64,000 nt of DNA from Salinibacterium sp. NG253 (GTDB lineage Bacteria > Actinomycetota > Actinomycetes > Actinomycetales > Microbacteriaceae). The stretch spans positions 248,001-312,000 of the forward strand of contig NZ_JADYWF010000002.1 in NCBI RefSeq assembly GCF_015864945.1. The letters run 5' to 3'. This document shows, piece after piece, positions 43,393 to 53,152 of this stretch; the first letter of the stretch is position 1, and every line of letters begins with the position of its first letter. Below the pieces are notes generated by a model. The model was not told where the DNA came from, made no database searches, and saw only the letters and a list, made by a program, of their open reading frames with translations. Made by a program: the position numbers and the translations under genes.

Positions 43393-45168
43393 ATGGCTGA
43401 TCAGTCCCTCACTCGAGAAACCCGCGACAGCGCTATCCAGCGCCTCGTTGACAGTGCACAGCCGGGTCGTGAGCTTGACGTGCTCGTTATTGGTGGAGGA
43501 ATCACCGGTGCGGGGATCGCACTGGATGCCGCAACTCGGGGTCTCGACACCGTTGTTGTCGAAGCCCAAGACTGGGCCGCGGGTTCCTCCAGCCGCGCCA
43601 GCAAGCTCATTCACGGTGGACTGCGTTACCTGCAGATGCTCGACTTCAAGCTTGTTCATGAAGCTCTCACCGAGCGCGACCTGCTGCTGAACAATGTGGC
43701 ACCGCACCTCGTGCGTCCGCTGCCCTTCCTCTACCCCCTGCGCCACCACGTGTGGGAGCGTGCCTTCGTCGGCGCCGGTATTGCCCTCTACGACTTCCTC
43801 GCCTCGGTTACCGTCAAGAACTCCCGCGGCAAGCGCAGCGTGCCGTGGCACCGCCACCTGTCACGCAAACAACTCGCGGTGCGATTCCCCGGCCTCGCCC
43901 ACGACGCTGCCGTTGGCGCGATCGAATACTGGGATGCCAACGTCGATGATGCTCGCTATGTCGTGAGCGTCATCCGCACCGCTTCGGCCCACGGTGCGGC
44001 AGCAGCCAGCCGCACCCAGGTCATTGAAATCACTCACAACGAGGATGGCGCCGTTAACGGTGCCGTCATGGTCGACCTCGAAACCGGAAAGACCTTCCCC
44101 GTTCGTGCCAAGGCCGTTATCAACTCCACCGGCGTCTGGACGGGCGAGACTCAAGAGCTTGCCCACGAAAGCGGCGGACTCAAGGTCCTGGCCTCCAAGG
44201 GCATCCACATTGTTGTTCCGCGCGAGCGCATCAAGGGTGAAGCCGGCCTGATCTTGCAGACGTCCAAGAGCGTGCTCTTCGTTATCCCGTGGTCGCGTTA
44301 CTGGGTCATCGGCACCACTGATACCCCGTGGAAAGAGAACCTGCTCAACCCCGCGGCTACCGCCGACGACATCGACTACGTCATTGCCGAAGCGAACGCG
44401 GTTCTCGCCAAACCCATCGACCGCACCGACGTGATCGGCACTTGGGCGGGTCTTCGCCCCCTGCTGCAGCCCGGCACGATGGAAGGCACCAACTCGGCCA
44501 AGGTGTCGCGCGAGCACACCGTGGCATCGCCCATCCCCGGCCTCACCGTGATCGCCGGTGGAAAGTTCACCACCTACCGCGTCATGGCCAAGGATGCCGT
44601 CGACTTTGCCATCGGCAAAGAGGCTGCCAAAGCTAATCCGTCGACCACCGCCCGCGTTGCGCTTCTCGGTGCTGACGGTCTCGCGGAGGCCCGCGCTAGT
44701 GCCGCCGAGCTCAGCACCAAGTACGGCTGGAGCGATCAGATGATCGATCACCTGCTGCACCGCTATGGCGCAAACGTTAGTGAAATCGCTGCGATGGCGG
44801 ATGCCGACCCGACGATGGGCAAGCCGCTCACGCACGCGTCCGCGTACCTGCGTGCCGAGATTGCCTACGCCATCACGCACGAAGGCGCCCTGCACCTCGA
44901 AGACCTCATGACGCGACGCACTCGGATGAACTACGAGTACCTCAACGAGGGAATGGCCGCCGTTCCTGAGGTCGCCGAAATCGCAGCGAGCTTGCTCGGT
45001 TGGGACGAGCAGACCACCGCTCACGAAGTCGCCGTTTACCACCAGATGGCGGATGCCGTGGCTGCTGCTGCGCTCACCCGCGATGACGAAGCCGCATCCA
45101 CCGTGCGCGAAGCAGCACCGCAGATCGTGCCGCTCGTTACCCCGCCCGTAGCACTCGAATCGAAGTAA
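43393..45168 (+). CDS. glpD: Glycerol-3-phosphate dehydrogenase (FAD-dependent)
   Basis: A 591-residue respiratory enzyme that oxidises glycerol 3-phosphate to dihydroxyacetone phosphate and passes electrons to quinone. The FAD-binding fold is VLVIGGGITGAGIALDAATR (about 25-44), followed by the family motif SSSRASKLIHGGLRYLQ. The substrate region has PWSRYWVIGTTDTPW and GGKFTTYRVMAKDA, and the C-terminal helical domain is complete. ATG 43393 is preferred over the TTG two codons upstream. It heads the glpD-glpK unit, divergent from the SorC regulator. Confidence 0.96.
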   Translation: MADQSLTRETRDSAIQRLVDSAQPGRELDVLVIGGGITGAGIALDAATRGLDTVVVEAQDWAAGSSSRASKLIHGGLRYLQMLDFKLVHEALTERDLLLNNVAPHLVRPLPFLYPLRHHVWERAFVGAGIALYDFLASVTVKNSRGKRSVPWHRHLSRKQLAVRFPGLAHDAAVGAIEYWDANVDDARYVVSVIRTASAHGAAAASRTQVIEITHNEDGAVNGAVMVDLETGKTFPVRAKAVINSTGVWTGETQELAHESGGLKVLASKGIHIVVPRERIKGEAGLILQTSKSVLFVIPWSRYWVIGTTDTPWKENLLNPAATADDIDYVIAEANAVLAKPIDRTDVIGTWAGLRPLLQPGTMEGTNSAKVSREHTVASPIPGLTVIAGGKFTTYRVMAKDAVDFAIGKEAAKANPSTTARVALLGADGLAEARASAAELSTKYGWSDQMIDHLLHRYGANVSEIAAMADADPTMGKPLTHASAYLRAEIAYAITHEGALHLEDLMTRRTRMNYEYLNEGMAAVPEVAEIAASLLGWDEQTTAHEVAVYHQMADAVAAAALTRDDEAASTVREAAPQIVPLVTPPVALESK

Positions 45169-45237
45169 CCGAACTACTGAAACCGGGCACGAAACTGCCC
45201 TAGAGAAGTACAGACGATCAATGGAGATACGCCAAAA

Positions 45238-46755
45238 ATGACACAGTACATTTTGTCAATTGACCAGGGGACGACGAGCTCGCGCTCGATCATCTTTGAT
45301 CATGACGCGCGTATCATCTCGAACGGGCAGCTCGAACACGAACAGATTTTTCCGCGAGCAGGCTGGGTCGAACATGACCCGATGGAAATCTGGGACAACG
45401 TTCGCGAGACAGTAGGCCTTTCGCTGTCACGCGCCAACCTCACCTACCAGGACATCGCCGCGGTGGGCATCACCAACCAGCGTGAAACCACTGTCGTCTG
45501 GAATAAGCTCACGGGCAAGCCGGTCACGAACGCGATCGTCTGGCAAGACACCCGCACCCAGCACATCGTGAACGAACTCGCGGGCACCGAGGGGCTCGAA
45601 AAGTACAAAGCCATCACTGGTCTCCCGCTCGCACCGTACTTCGCTGGGCCCAAGGTCACCTGGATTCTGCGCTACATCGATGGAGCTCAAGAAGCGGCCG
45701 ATCGCGGCGAACTACTCTTCGGAACCATCGACACCTGGCTGCTCTGGAACCTCACCGGTGGCGTCGATGGGGGAGTGCACGCGACCGACGTGACCAACGC
45801 CTCCCGCACCATGCTGATGGATCTCGACACCCTCCAGTGGCGCGAAGACATCGCGGCCGACATGGGCATCCCGATGTCGATGCTGCCCGAAATTCGTTCA
45901 TCGAGCGAGATCTTCGGCCACTGCCGCGATCACGGTTCGCTTCCCGGAGTGCCCATTGCGGGCATCCTCGGCGACCAGCAGGCGGCCACGTTTGGTCAGG
46001 CGTGCTTCAACGAAGGAATGGCTAAGAACACTTACGGCACCGGCAACTTCTTGCTGCTCAACACGGGCACCAAACGCGTGCACAGCAACAATGGCCTCAT
46101 CACGACCGTCTGCTACAAAATCGGTGATGCTGCTCCGGTCTATGCCCTCGAAGGGTCGATCGCTGTCACCGGATCGCTCGTGCAGTGGCTGCGCGACAAC
46201 CTCGGCATGTTCGCCGACGCCCCTGATATCGAACGACTAGCGCTTGAGGTCGAAGACAACGGTGGCGCCTACTTCGTTCCCGCCTTCTCCGGACTCTTCG
46301 CCCCCTACTGGCGACCGGATGCTCGGGGAGCCCTTCTCGGACTCACGCGCTACGTCACCAAGAACCACATCGCTCGCGCCGCGCTCGAAGCCACCGCGTA
46401 CCAAACGCGCGAGGTCATGGATGCCATGAACGCGGATGCCGGAGTCGACCTCGCGGAGCTCCGCGTCGACGGCGGCATGGTGGCCAACGAACTTCTCATG
46501 CAGTTTCAGGCTGACCAGTTGGGCGTGGATGTCATCCGCCCCCGCATCACCGAAACGACCGCCCTCGGCGCCGCCTTTGCAGCCGGGATCGCGATCGGTT
46601 TCTGGGAGAGCGAGCACGATGTGCTGTCGACCTGGAACGAAGACAAGAGGTGGAAGCCGCAGATGGCTCGCCTCGAGAGAGATCAGCTTTACCGCAACTG
46701 GAAAAAAGCGGTAACCAAGACCATGGGCTGGGTTGATGAGGACGTGGAGACCTAA
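45238..46755 (+). CDS. glpK: Glycerol kinase
   Basis: A 505-residue FGGY-family kinase that phosphorylates glycerol at C3. The ATP-binding start [19 protein letters not shown], the glycerol-binding [19 protein letters not shown] and the second-domain motifs [20 protein letters not shown] and [18 protein letters not shown] are intact. ATGGAGAT lies about ten bases upstream of the ATG. With glpD it forms a complete glycerol-to-DHAP pathway; no facilitator gene (glpF) is in the window. Confidence 0.97.
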   Translation: MTQYILSIDQGTTSSRSIIFDHDARIISNGQLEHEQIFPRAGWVEHDPMEIWDNVRETVGLSLSRANLTYQDIAAVGITNQRETTVVWNKLTGKPVTNAIVWQDTRTQHIVNELAGTEGLEKYKAITGLPLAPYFAGPKVTWILRYIDGAQEAADRGELLFGTIDTWLLWNLTGGVDGGVHATDVTNASRTMLMDLDTLQWREDIAADMGIPMSMLPEIRSSSEIFGHCRDHGSLPGVPIAGILGDQQAATFGQACFNEGMAKNTYGTGNFLLLNTGTKRVHSNNGLITTVCYKIGDAAPVYALEGSIAVTGSLVQWLRDNLGMFADAPDIERLALEVEDNGGAYFVPAFSGLFAPYWRPDARGALLGLTRYVTKNHIARAALEATAYQTREVMDAMNADAGVDLAELRVDGGMVANELLMQFQADQLGVDVIRPRITETTALGAAFAAGIAIGFWESEHDVLSTWNEDKRWKPQMARLERDQLYRNWKKAVTKTMGWVDEDVET

Positions 46756-46841
46756 TCCGCCTGCCAAACCCATGAAGGACGTGCTGTCAGTCACGTTCGT
46801 AATCACACAGCAATCGATACCCACGAAGGGGTAGGGAATCA

Positions 46842-48689
46842 ATGAAAACCTCGTTAGTTAAGAGGAACAGCTTCTGGCTCGTTCTCTCGTTAGTAATGAT
46901 GTTGGTCGCATCTATTGGTGCGTCCATCGTGCAAACCGGTGCAGGGTCCATCAGCGTCAAGGACATGAACTGGGAGACCTCGTCGGGTCAGACCATGAGC
47001 GCTCTGCTCTTCAAGCCTGATTCCGCGACCGTCGACAACAAGGTTCCGGCCATCGTGGTGAGCCACGGTTGGTGGAACAACCGCGAAATGCAGGATGCCA
47101 ACTATGTTGAGCTCGCCCGCCGCGGTTATGTTGTCGTGTCGATCGACATGTACGGTCACGGCAACTCGTCGCCGTTGACGACCGATGTCACTCTCGGCGG
47201 AACCGGAATGTACGACGCTGTGAAGCTCGTCGCCGACTTCCCGTACGTCGACACCGACAAGATTGGTGTGAGCGGTCACTCGAACGGTGCTCGTGCAGCC
47301 AACTTCTCGATGTTCATCGACAACGCCGCTGACGAACAGCTGATCTCGGCCGTTCTGCTCGTCGACAACGACGCTGTGTACACGGATGCCGAAGCAGACA
47401 ACGCGTACTTCAACCTCTACGGCGCCCGCGATGTCGGAATCGTCGCTGACCAGTACGACGAGTTCTTCTTCCGCAGCTACAGCGCTGAGGGTGAAGTTCT
47501 CACTCCGCCGCGCGACTACATCGGAACCCCGAACGCACAGTCGTTCCTCCACTTCGGTGCAGCTCCTGACACGATTTCGGACACCCGTGAAAACGGCGAG
47601 TTCTACACCGACTCCGTTGATGGCCAGGATGCTCTGCGTATCGTTTACACGCCGGCTCAGACTCACCCGTGGGGAACCATCTCCAAGAGCACGGTCGCAC
47701 ACCAGCTCGACTTCTTCGAAGAAGCGTTCGGCGCACCGAACCCCATCGATTCAGGCACGCAGGTGTGGCAGGTTAAGGAAACCTTCACCCTCATCGGTCT
47801 GATCGGGTTCGGAATCTTCCTCCTCGCGTTCACGCGGGCTATGCTCACGACCCGCGCCTTTGCTGGTCTGCGCACTCCTGCTGCCGTCGTGGTTCCTGCT
47901 ACTCGTAAGGGACTCGCATGGTTCTGGGGCGGAATGGGCGTTTCGGCAATCATCTCCGGTTGGAGCTGGTTGATTCTTGCTAACACCCCGTGGGTGGGCG
48001 CGATTGCGTTCAACGCTGTGCAGTTCTTCATGCCGCAGGGCGCCGTATTCTTCGTCGCCTTCTGGGCCGCCATCAACGCGATCGCAGCGATCATCATCAT
48101 GACGATCTCGTACCTCGTGTTCGGACGCAAGAACGGTCTCGACCTTCGCGCCTCCGGTGTGCTGCCGGGCTGGAAGAAGTTCTTCCACGGCATCGGCCTC
48201 GGTGTTGTGGTTGTTGTTGCCGCGTACCTCATCGTGTTCGTGCTTGATTACTTCTTCAAGACCGACTTCCGCTGGTGGGTAGTTGCCGTCAAGGCCTTCA
48301 CGCCAGACAAGGTGGGCATTGCGCTCATGTACCTGCCGCTCTTCGGCCTCTACTTCGTCGCAAACTCGGTTGCGGTCAACGCCTTCAACCGTTTCTCCAT
48401 CCGCGGCAAGGAGTGGATCAACACGGCACTGCTCGCGTTCTTCAACGCTCTGGCACCCATCGTTCTCGTCATCGCCCAGTACACGCACTTCTTCACCACT
48501 GGATACACGATCGACGGCTTCGGCGGAATCTTCAGCATCTGGCTGTTCCCGGTCATCCTGATCTTGGCCGTAACCGCAGTCATCTCGCGCAAGATCTACC
48601 GTGAGACGAACAACCCGTACATCGCCGGCTTCATCAACGCGGCAATCGTTACCCTCATCTCGGTATCGAACACGCTCACCGCAGCGTAA
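46842..48689 (+). CDS. Alpha/beta hydrolase fused to a multi-helix membrane domain
   Basis: A 615-residue membrane protein. One helix (about 10-32) anchors the N-terminus. Residues about 45-300 form an alpha/beta hydrolase: oxyanion stretch HGWWNNREMQ, the strand VVVSIDMYGHGNSS and the nucleophile elbow GVSGHSNGARAAN (Ser in GHSNG), with a late His in QTHPWGTI. The next 300 residues contain about seven helices (ETFTLIGLIGFGIFLLAFTR onward). The hydrolase part should be outside the cell. The fusion is unusual and its substrate is unknown. It follows glpK by 86 bp on the same strand, with AAGGGG upstream. Confidence 0.75.
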   Translation: MKTSLVKRNSFWLVLSLVMMLVASIGASIVQTGAGSISVKDMNWETSSGQTMSALLFKPDSATVDNKVPAIVVSHGWWNNREMQDANYVELARRGYVVVSIDMYGHGNSSPLTTDVTLGGTGMYDAVKLVADFPYVDTDKIGVSGHSNGARAANFSMFIDNAADEQLISAVLLVDNDAVYTDAEADNAYFNLYGARDVGIVADQYDEFFFRSYSAEGEVLTPPRDYIGTPNAQSFLHFGAAPDTISDTRENGEFYTDSVDGQDALRIVYTPAQTHPWGTISKSTVAHQLDFFEEAFGAPNPIDSGTQVWQVKETFTLIGLIGFGIFLLAFTRAMLTTRAFAGLRTPAAVVVPATRKGLAWFWGGMGVSAIISGWSWLILANTPWVGAIAFNAVQFFMPQGAVFFVAFWAAINAIAAIIIMTISYLVFGRKNGLDLRASGVLPGWKKFFHGIGLGVVVVVAAYLIVFVLDYFFKTDFRWWVVAVKAFTPDKVGIALMYLPLFGLYFVANSVAVNAFNRFSIRGKEWINTALLAFFNALAPIVLVIAQYTHFFTTGYTIDGFGGIFSIWLFPVILILAVTAVISRKIYRETNNPYIAGFINAAIVTLISVSNTLTAA

Positions 48690-48700
48690 GTACACCCTCT

Positions 48701-48716
48701 CCGATCATCTGATCGG
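48701..48716. repeat. Inverted repeat after the membrane hydrolase gene
   Basis: CCGATCA-TC-TGATCGG is a perfect 7-bp inverted repeat, 11 bp after the stop codon and directly before the terminator hairpin. It may add to termination or be a protein site. Confidence 0.4.
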
Positions 48717-48722
48717 CTCCAG

Positions 48723-48760
48723 CAGCGCCCCGGTCTCCATCTCGACCGGGGCGCTGTTGT
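48723..48760 (+). terminator. Terminator of the glpD-glpK-hydrolase unit
   Basis: CAGCGCCCCGGT and ACCGGGGCGCTG are perfect 12-bp arms with a 10-nt loop, followed by TTGT. It starts 34 bp past the hydrolase stop. Confidence 0.82.
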
Positions 48761-48810
48761 GCGGAGCCCGCGTGCCCATGGGACAAGTACGGGCGGTGCG
48801 GCATCCGCTA

Positions 48811-48843
48811 TTTCGGCGGGCGATGCTCTGTCGCCCGCCGAAA
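48811..48843 (-). terminator. Terminator of the beta-glucosidase operon
   Basis: TTTCGGCGGGCGA (48811-48823) and TCGCCCGCCGAAA (48831-48843) are perfect 13-bp arms with a 7-nt loop, 10 bp after the GH3 stop on the minus strand. No long T-run follows. Confidence 0.78.
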
Positions 48844-48853
48844 GCCAGGCCGC

Positions 48854-51169
48854 CTACGCGACGACGGTGATGTCCACGTTTCGACTGTCGTCCGTGGTCA
48901 CGGGGTGAACGGCCCCGGTGATCGTGACTGTTCCGAGCGGCGCCGCTTCGGTCTCGCAGTCGCTGCCGAGCCACAGCCTCACGTCACCCGGTTCGACGAT
49001 GCGCGTCATACTGCGATCGCTGAACGCGATGCGGGTGGTCGGGATGCTCATCGAGAGAGTTCGCGACTCTCCCGGCTGAAGTGTCACTCGAGTAAAGGCG
49101 ACCAACTGACGCATTGGTCGGGTAACAGAACCCACGACATCGTTGGCGTACACCTGAATGACGTCGTCGCCTTCGCGGGTGCCCGTGTTGGTCACCGTGA
49201 AGTGGATGTCGAACCTGCCGTCGGCAGCGATCGTCTCGGAGGCGACGCCCGCCTCCGAATAGCTAAAGCTCGTATAGCTGAGCCCGAAGCCGAAAGGGAA
49301 CGCGGGGGCGGTCGTGAGGTTCGAGACTTCGCTCGGTTCACCGAGTCGCGGGTGAAGGTAGGAGTACGGTTGCGACCCCGCCGAGCGCGGCACCGAGACA
49401 GCGAGCCGGCCCGAGGGGTTGATGCGACCGCCAATCGCACCGCTGATCGCCGCGGCACCTTCTTCACCAGGGAAGAACGCTTGAACGATGGCCGCGCCGC
49501 GAGCTGCCGCCCAGTCAATGGCATAGGGGCGACCGGAAATGACCACGAGTACAACCGGGGTTCCGGCGTCGAGCACGGCTTCAACGAGCTGACGTTGCAC
49601 GCCGGGAAGCTCGAGCGAGTCGCGGTCGCAGCCTTCGCCCACGGTGCCACGGCCGAAGAGGCCAGCATGATCACCGACGGCAATAACTGCGACGCCGGCG
49701 GATTGTGCGAGCTCAACAGCCTCGGCAATTTGTGAGGTGTCGTCGTCATCCACGGCACAGCCCGGCGCGAAACCGAGCACCGAACTGAAATCGTGGTGGA
49801 GGCTCTCGAACAGCGTCTCAGCGTCGAAACCCATTTCGACCTCCGGGTGACGCTCAAGAACATGATTCACAAAGGAGTAGCAGCCAAACAGCGCCGCGGT
49901 GCGGTGCGCGTTGGGGCCCAGGACGGCGATGCGAGCATCCGGAGCCAACGGCAGTATGCCGCCGTCGCTCAGCAGCGTGACCGACTTCTCGGCAATGGCT
50001 GCGGCGATCGCGCGGTGATGCGGCGGGTCGAGGTCGATCTCGTCGTCAGCGGCATCCACCGAGAATGCGGCGGATTCGGGCTCCAGTAGGCCGAGTTGCT
50101 GCTTCTGCACGAGCACTCGGCGCAGTGCCCGATCGACGAGCGCACTATCGACGTCGCCGTTGCGAACCTTCTCGGCGAGCGGTGCCAGGTAGGCCTTGCC
50201 CGTCGGCAACTCGATATCGACTCCCGCAGCCAAAGCTTGCGCGGCCGCGTCGCCGAGGTCCCTCGCAACCTGATGCAGTGATTCGAGAAACGCGACGCCA
50301 AAGTAGTCGGCGACCACGGTGCCCTCAAAGCCCCAACGGTCGCGCAGAAGGTCGGTCAAAAGAGTGGGGTCGGATGCGACGGGCACGCCGTCAATTTCGG
50401 CGTACGAGTGCATGACCGAGCCCACGCCCGCATCCAGCACCGCCATCTCAAAAGGAACAAGCAGCACGTCGGCGACTTCGCGGGGCCCGGCATAGACGGG
50501 AGCAAGGTTGCGCCCTGCCCGTGAGTTCGAGTACCCGACAAAGTGCTTGAGGGTGGCGATGACACCCGTGGATTGCAGCCCACGGACGTAGGCGGAACCG
50601 AGTTCTCCGACCACGAAAGGGTCTTCGGCAATGCACTCTTCAACGCGGCCCCAGCGCACATCGCGGATCACATCGAGTACGGGAGCGAGCCCCTGGTGCA
50701 CCCCGAGCTTCGCCATGCTTTCGCCAATGGCGTGCCCCATCTCCTCGATGAGCGCTGGGTCGAATGTTGCGCCCCAGGCGAGCGGCGTAGGGAACGTTGT
50801 GGCTTGCCACGCAGCGAGCCCGGTGAGGCACTCTTCGTGCGCAATCGCGGGGATGCCGAGCCGAGTGTTGTCCCGCAGCCAGCGTTGGGTGCGGCCGAGT
50901 GCCGACCGGCCAGCACTCGGACTGACAGGAACCGTGCCGAACACACGGGTGAGGTGGCCGAGGCCGTTCTTCGCGAATTCGTTGAAGTCATCGGCGCCAT
51001 CGTCTTGCGCGCTCTGCATCGGGGCAACACTTTGGCCATCGACGCCGGCCCCGACCCAGATGCCGACGAGTTGGGCGAGCTTTTCTTCGAGAGTCATCTG
51101 CGCGATGAGGTTCTCGACCTGATCATTCGTTTCGGGAACGTCAGACAGTGCAGTGCTGGAGAGAGTCAT
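48854..51169 (-). CDS. Glycoside hydrolase family 3 beta-glucosidase
   Basis: A 771-residue GH3 enzyme that would release glucose or xylose from oligosaccharides. The barrel domain has TFPTPLAWGATFDP, the conserved LKHFVGYS, and the nucleophile Asp in GTVVADYFGV. The second domain includes VTLLSDGGILPLAPD and GEEGAAAISGAIGG, and a fibronectin type III-like domain closes the protein (from FPFGFGLSYTSFSYSEAG, with GDDVIQVYAND). No signal peptide is present, so it works in the cytoplasm on sugars brought in by the adjacent ABC transporter. It is the last gene of that operon. Confidence 0.92.
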   Translation of the reverse strand: MTLSSTALSDVPETNDQVENLIAQMTLEEKLAQLVGIWVGAGVDGQSVAPMQSAQDDGADDFNEFAKNGLGHLTRVFGTVPVSPSAGRSALGRTQRWLRDNTRLGIPAIAHEECLTGLAAWQATTFPTPLAWGATFDPALIEEMGHAIGESMAKLGVHQGLAPVLDVIRDVRWGRVEECIAEDPFVVGELGSAYVRGLQSTGVIATLKHFVGYSNSRAGRNLAPVYAGPREVADVLLVPFEMAVLDAGVGSVMHSYAEIDGVPVASDPTLLTDLLRDRWGFEGTVVADYFGVAFLESLHQVARDLGDAAAQALAAGVDIELPTGKAYLAPLAEKVRNGDVDSALVDRALRRVLVQKQQLGLLEPESAAFSVDAADDEIDLDPPHHRAIAAAIAEKSVTLLSDGGILPLAPDARIAVLGPNAHRTAALFGCYSFVNHVLERHPEVEMGFDAETLFESLHHDFSSVLGFAPGCAVDDDDTSQIAEAVELAQSAGVAVIAVGDHAGLFGRGTVGEGCDRDSLELPGVQRQLVEAVLDAGTPVVLVVISGRPYAIDWAAARGAAIVQAFFPGEEGAAAISGAIGGRINPSGRLAVSVPRSAGSQPYSYLHPRLGEPSEVSNLTTAPAFPFGFGLSYTSFSYSEAGVASETIAADGRFDIHFTVTNTGTREGDDVIQVYANDVVGSVTRPMRQLVAFTRVTLQPGESRTLSMSIPTTRIAFSDRSMTRIVEPGDVRLWLGSDCETEAAPLGTVTITGAVHPVTTDDSRNVDITVVA

Positions 51170-51219
51170 TATTTCTTTCTGGAGTGGAAGCGAAGGGGGA
51201 AGCTACGGCAGGTGAGGGC

Positions 51220-52107
51220 TTAGCCCTTGAACGCGCCATCCATAACACCGGCAACCATCTTGCGGCCGACGAAAATGAACAGGATCAGCAGCGGAATCGT
51301 CGCGAGGAATGACCCGGACATGGCGAGGCCGTAGTCGACGAAGTACTGCCGCTGCAGCGCCTTGATGGCCAACTGCACCGTGTAGTTTTCAGGCGATTGG
51401 ATCACGATGAGGGGCCAGAGGAAGTCGTTCCACGCCGTGACAAACGCGAGCAGGCCCAGCACGAAGGCAGCTGAGCGCACGAGGGGAAACGCGATGCGCC
51501 AGTAGATCTGCCAGGTGCTGCACCCGTCGATTCGCGCTGCCTGCATGAGCTCGTTGTTGAGAACGGTCGAGAGGTGCTGACGCATCCAAAAGATGCCGAA
51601 CGCGCTCGCCATGCCGGGCACAATGAGCGCTTGCAGCGAATCGATCCAGTCGAGGTTCGACATGATCATGTAGAGCGGAATAACCGCGAGCTGCGTGGGA
51701 ACCATCATCGTGATGAGCACCACGATGAAGAGCGGATCCCGGCCCCGAAACTGCAACTTCGCAAACGCGAAGCCGGCGAGAGTGGAGAGGATCATCTGAG
51801 CAATTGCGATGCTCCCCGCCACGATGAACGAGTTCGCCAAGCTCTGCACAAACGGCACCGTCGTGAAGACCTGCTCGGCAAGCGCGAAGAAGTTGCCGCC
51901 GGGGAGGATGGTCGGGGGTGTTTGCGAGACCGCAGCCGAATCGTTGGTGGAGACGACGAACATCCAATAGAGCGGGAAGGCGCTCATAAAGACTGAGGCG
52001 ATGAGGAACGCGTAGGTCCACCAGCGAACGCGGCCGGCAAAGGCGCGTTTGAACGGGCGGCCCGCGGGCCGTGTGACGGGAGCGGCGCTTGAGGAATGAG
52101 TGGTCAT
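51220..52107 (-). CDS. Carbohydrate ABC transporter permease, MalG type
   Basis: A 295-residue permease with six helices. The coupling helix region with the EAA-like motif reads QAARIDGCSTWQIYWRIAFPLVR, which contacts the ATPase. The C-terminus (RKMVAGVMDGAFKG) is the usual CUT1 tail. It lies 10 bp after the MalF-type gene and 50 bp before the GH3 gene. No ATPase gene is present in the operon; in actinobacteria a shared MsiK-like ATPase usually serves such transporters. Confidence 0.92.
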   Translation of the reverse strand: MTTHSSSAAPVTRPAGRPFKRAFAGRVRWWTYAFLIASVFMSAFPLYWMFVVSTNDSAAVSQTPPTILPGGNFFALAEQVFTTVPFVQSLANSFIVAGSIAIAQMILSTLAGFAFAKLQFRGRDPLFIVVLITMMVPTQLAVIPLYMIMSNLDWIDSLQALIVPGMASAFGIFWMRQHLSTVLNNELMQAARIDGCSTWQIYWRIAFPLVRSAAFVLGLLAFVTAWNDFLWPLIVIQSPENYTVQLAIKALQRQYFVDYGLAMSGSFLATIPLLILFIFVGRKMVAGVMDGAFKG

Positions 52108-52117
52108 GATGGCGTCC

Positions 52118-53089
52118 TTATTCGTCTGAGGTGATGCGACGAGAGAGCAAATAGTTGATGACGGAGAAAACGACGATCAAGCCGAACAGCGTTACTCCAA
52201 CGGCCGAGCCATAGCCGAACTTGAAGTCTCCGAAGCCTTGCTCGTACATGAACAGGCTGAGGGTCTGGAATTGGCGACCAGCACCGCCCGTGAGCCCGGG
52301 GGAGGAGAGCAGCAGCGGTTCGGTGAAGATCTGCAGGCCGCCAATGGTCGAGACGATCACCGTGAAGATGATGACCGGGCGAAGCGAGGGGATCGTGACG
52401 AAGATGAACTGCTTGAACCCGCCGGCGCCGTCGATGGCAGCCGCCTCGTAGACGTCTTTGGGGATCGCCTGAAGCGCTGCGAGATAGATCAGGGTGTTGT
52501 AGCCAAACCAGCGCCACAGCACCATCGTGGAGACCATGATGTGACTCGCGAACGTGTTCGCCGCAAAGTCAATCGACTCGATTCCGAAGAGGTTGAGGAA
52601 GCTGTTGATGAGACCGTAGTCACGGCCGAAGAGCGACGCGAAGACGATTGTCGTCGCCACCACCGAGGTGATGTACGGAACGAGCATCGTCATCCGAAAG
52701 AGGTTCGCGAATTTCAACCGCGCATTGTTGAGCAACTGGGCCAGAAAGAGCGCGAGTAGTAGCTGCGGCACCGTCGAGAGAATCCAGATGCTGAAGGTGT
52801 TGCGCATCGCATTCCAGAATCGTTCGTCGCCGTAGAGCGTGACGAAGTTCTCGAAGCCGATGAACGTTTGGCCGCCGATCGGGTTCCAGTCGAAAAGAGC
52901 AACATAGAAGGTGAAGACGGTGGGGAACAGGCCGAACACCGCGAACAGTGCGAAGAACGGTGCGATGTACATATACGGAGCGAAGGCATCCATGCGCGAC
53001 GCCGACTTGATGCGACGTCGAGGCTGAGGAGCGGCACTCTTCGTGCGCTGACGAGCAGGGGATGAACGGGGAGGGGCAGACAAAACCAT
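52118..53089 (-). CDS. Carbohydrate ABC transporter permease, MalF type
   Basis: A 323-residue permease with six helices, starting after a basic N-terminal stretch (PRRRIKSASRMDAFAPYMYI). The EAA loop is YEAAAIDGAGGFKQFIFVTIP. I start it at ATG 53089, which has AAGGAG six bases upstream; a 13-residue longer form is possible but would cover that site. It pairs with the MalG-type subunit downstream to form the channel. A long perfect hairpin separates it from the binding-protein gene. Confidence 0.92.
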   Translation of the reverse strand: MVLSAPPRSSPARQRTKSAAPQPRRRIKSASRMDAFAPYMYIAPFFALFAVFGLFPTVFTFYVALFDWNPIGGQTFIGFENFVTLYGDERFWNAMRNTFSIWILSTVPQLLLALFLAQLLNNARLKFANLFRMTMLVPYITSVVATTIVFASLFGRDYGLINSFLNLFGIESIDFAANTFASHIMVSTMVLWRWFGYNTLIYLAALQAIPKDVYEAAAIDGAGGFKQFIFVTIPSLRPVIIFTVIVSTIGGLQIFTEPLLLSSPGLTGGAGRQFQTLSLFMYEQGFGDFKFGYGSAVGVTLFGLIVVFSVINYLLSRRITSDE

Positions 53090-53115
53090 GGCGAACTCCT
53101 TGACGGGGGATGGGA

Positions 53116-53145
53116 GGGGTGGGCTCACGAGCGTGAGCCCACCCC
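53116..53145 (-). terminator. Perfect 13-bp hairpin between binding protein and MalF permease
   Basis: GGGGTGGGCTCAC, loop GAGC, GTGAGCCCACCCC lies 7 bp after the binding-protein stop. Without a T-run it is probably a partial terminator or a stabilising 3' structure that raises binding-protein mRNA over permease mRNA. Confidence 0.7.
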
Positions 53146-53152
53146 GAGAGCA

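Noticed and set aside
43861-45042. 393-codon open frame antisense to glpD
   Set aside because: It is a shadow of glpD, with no motif or ribosome-binding site.
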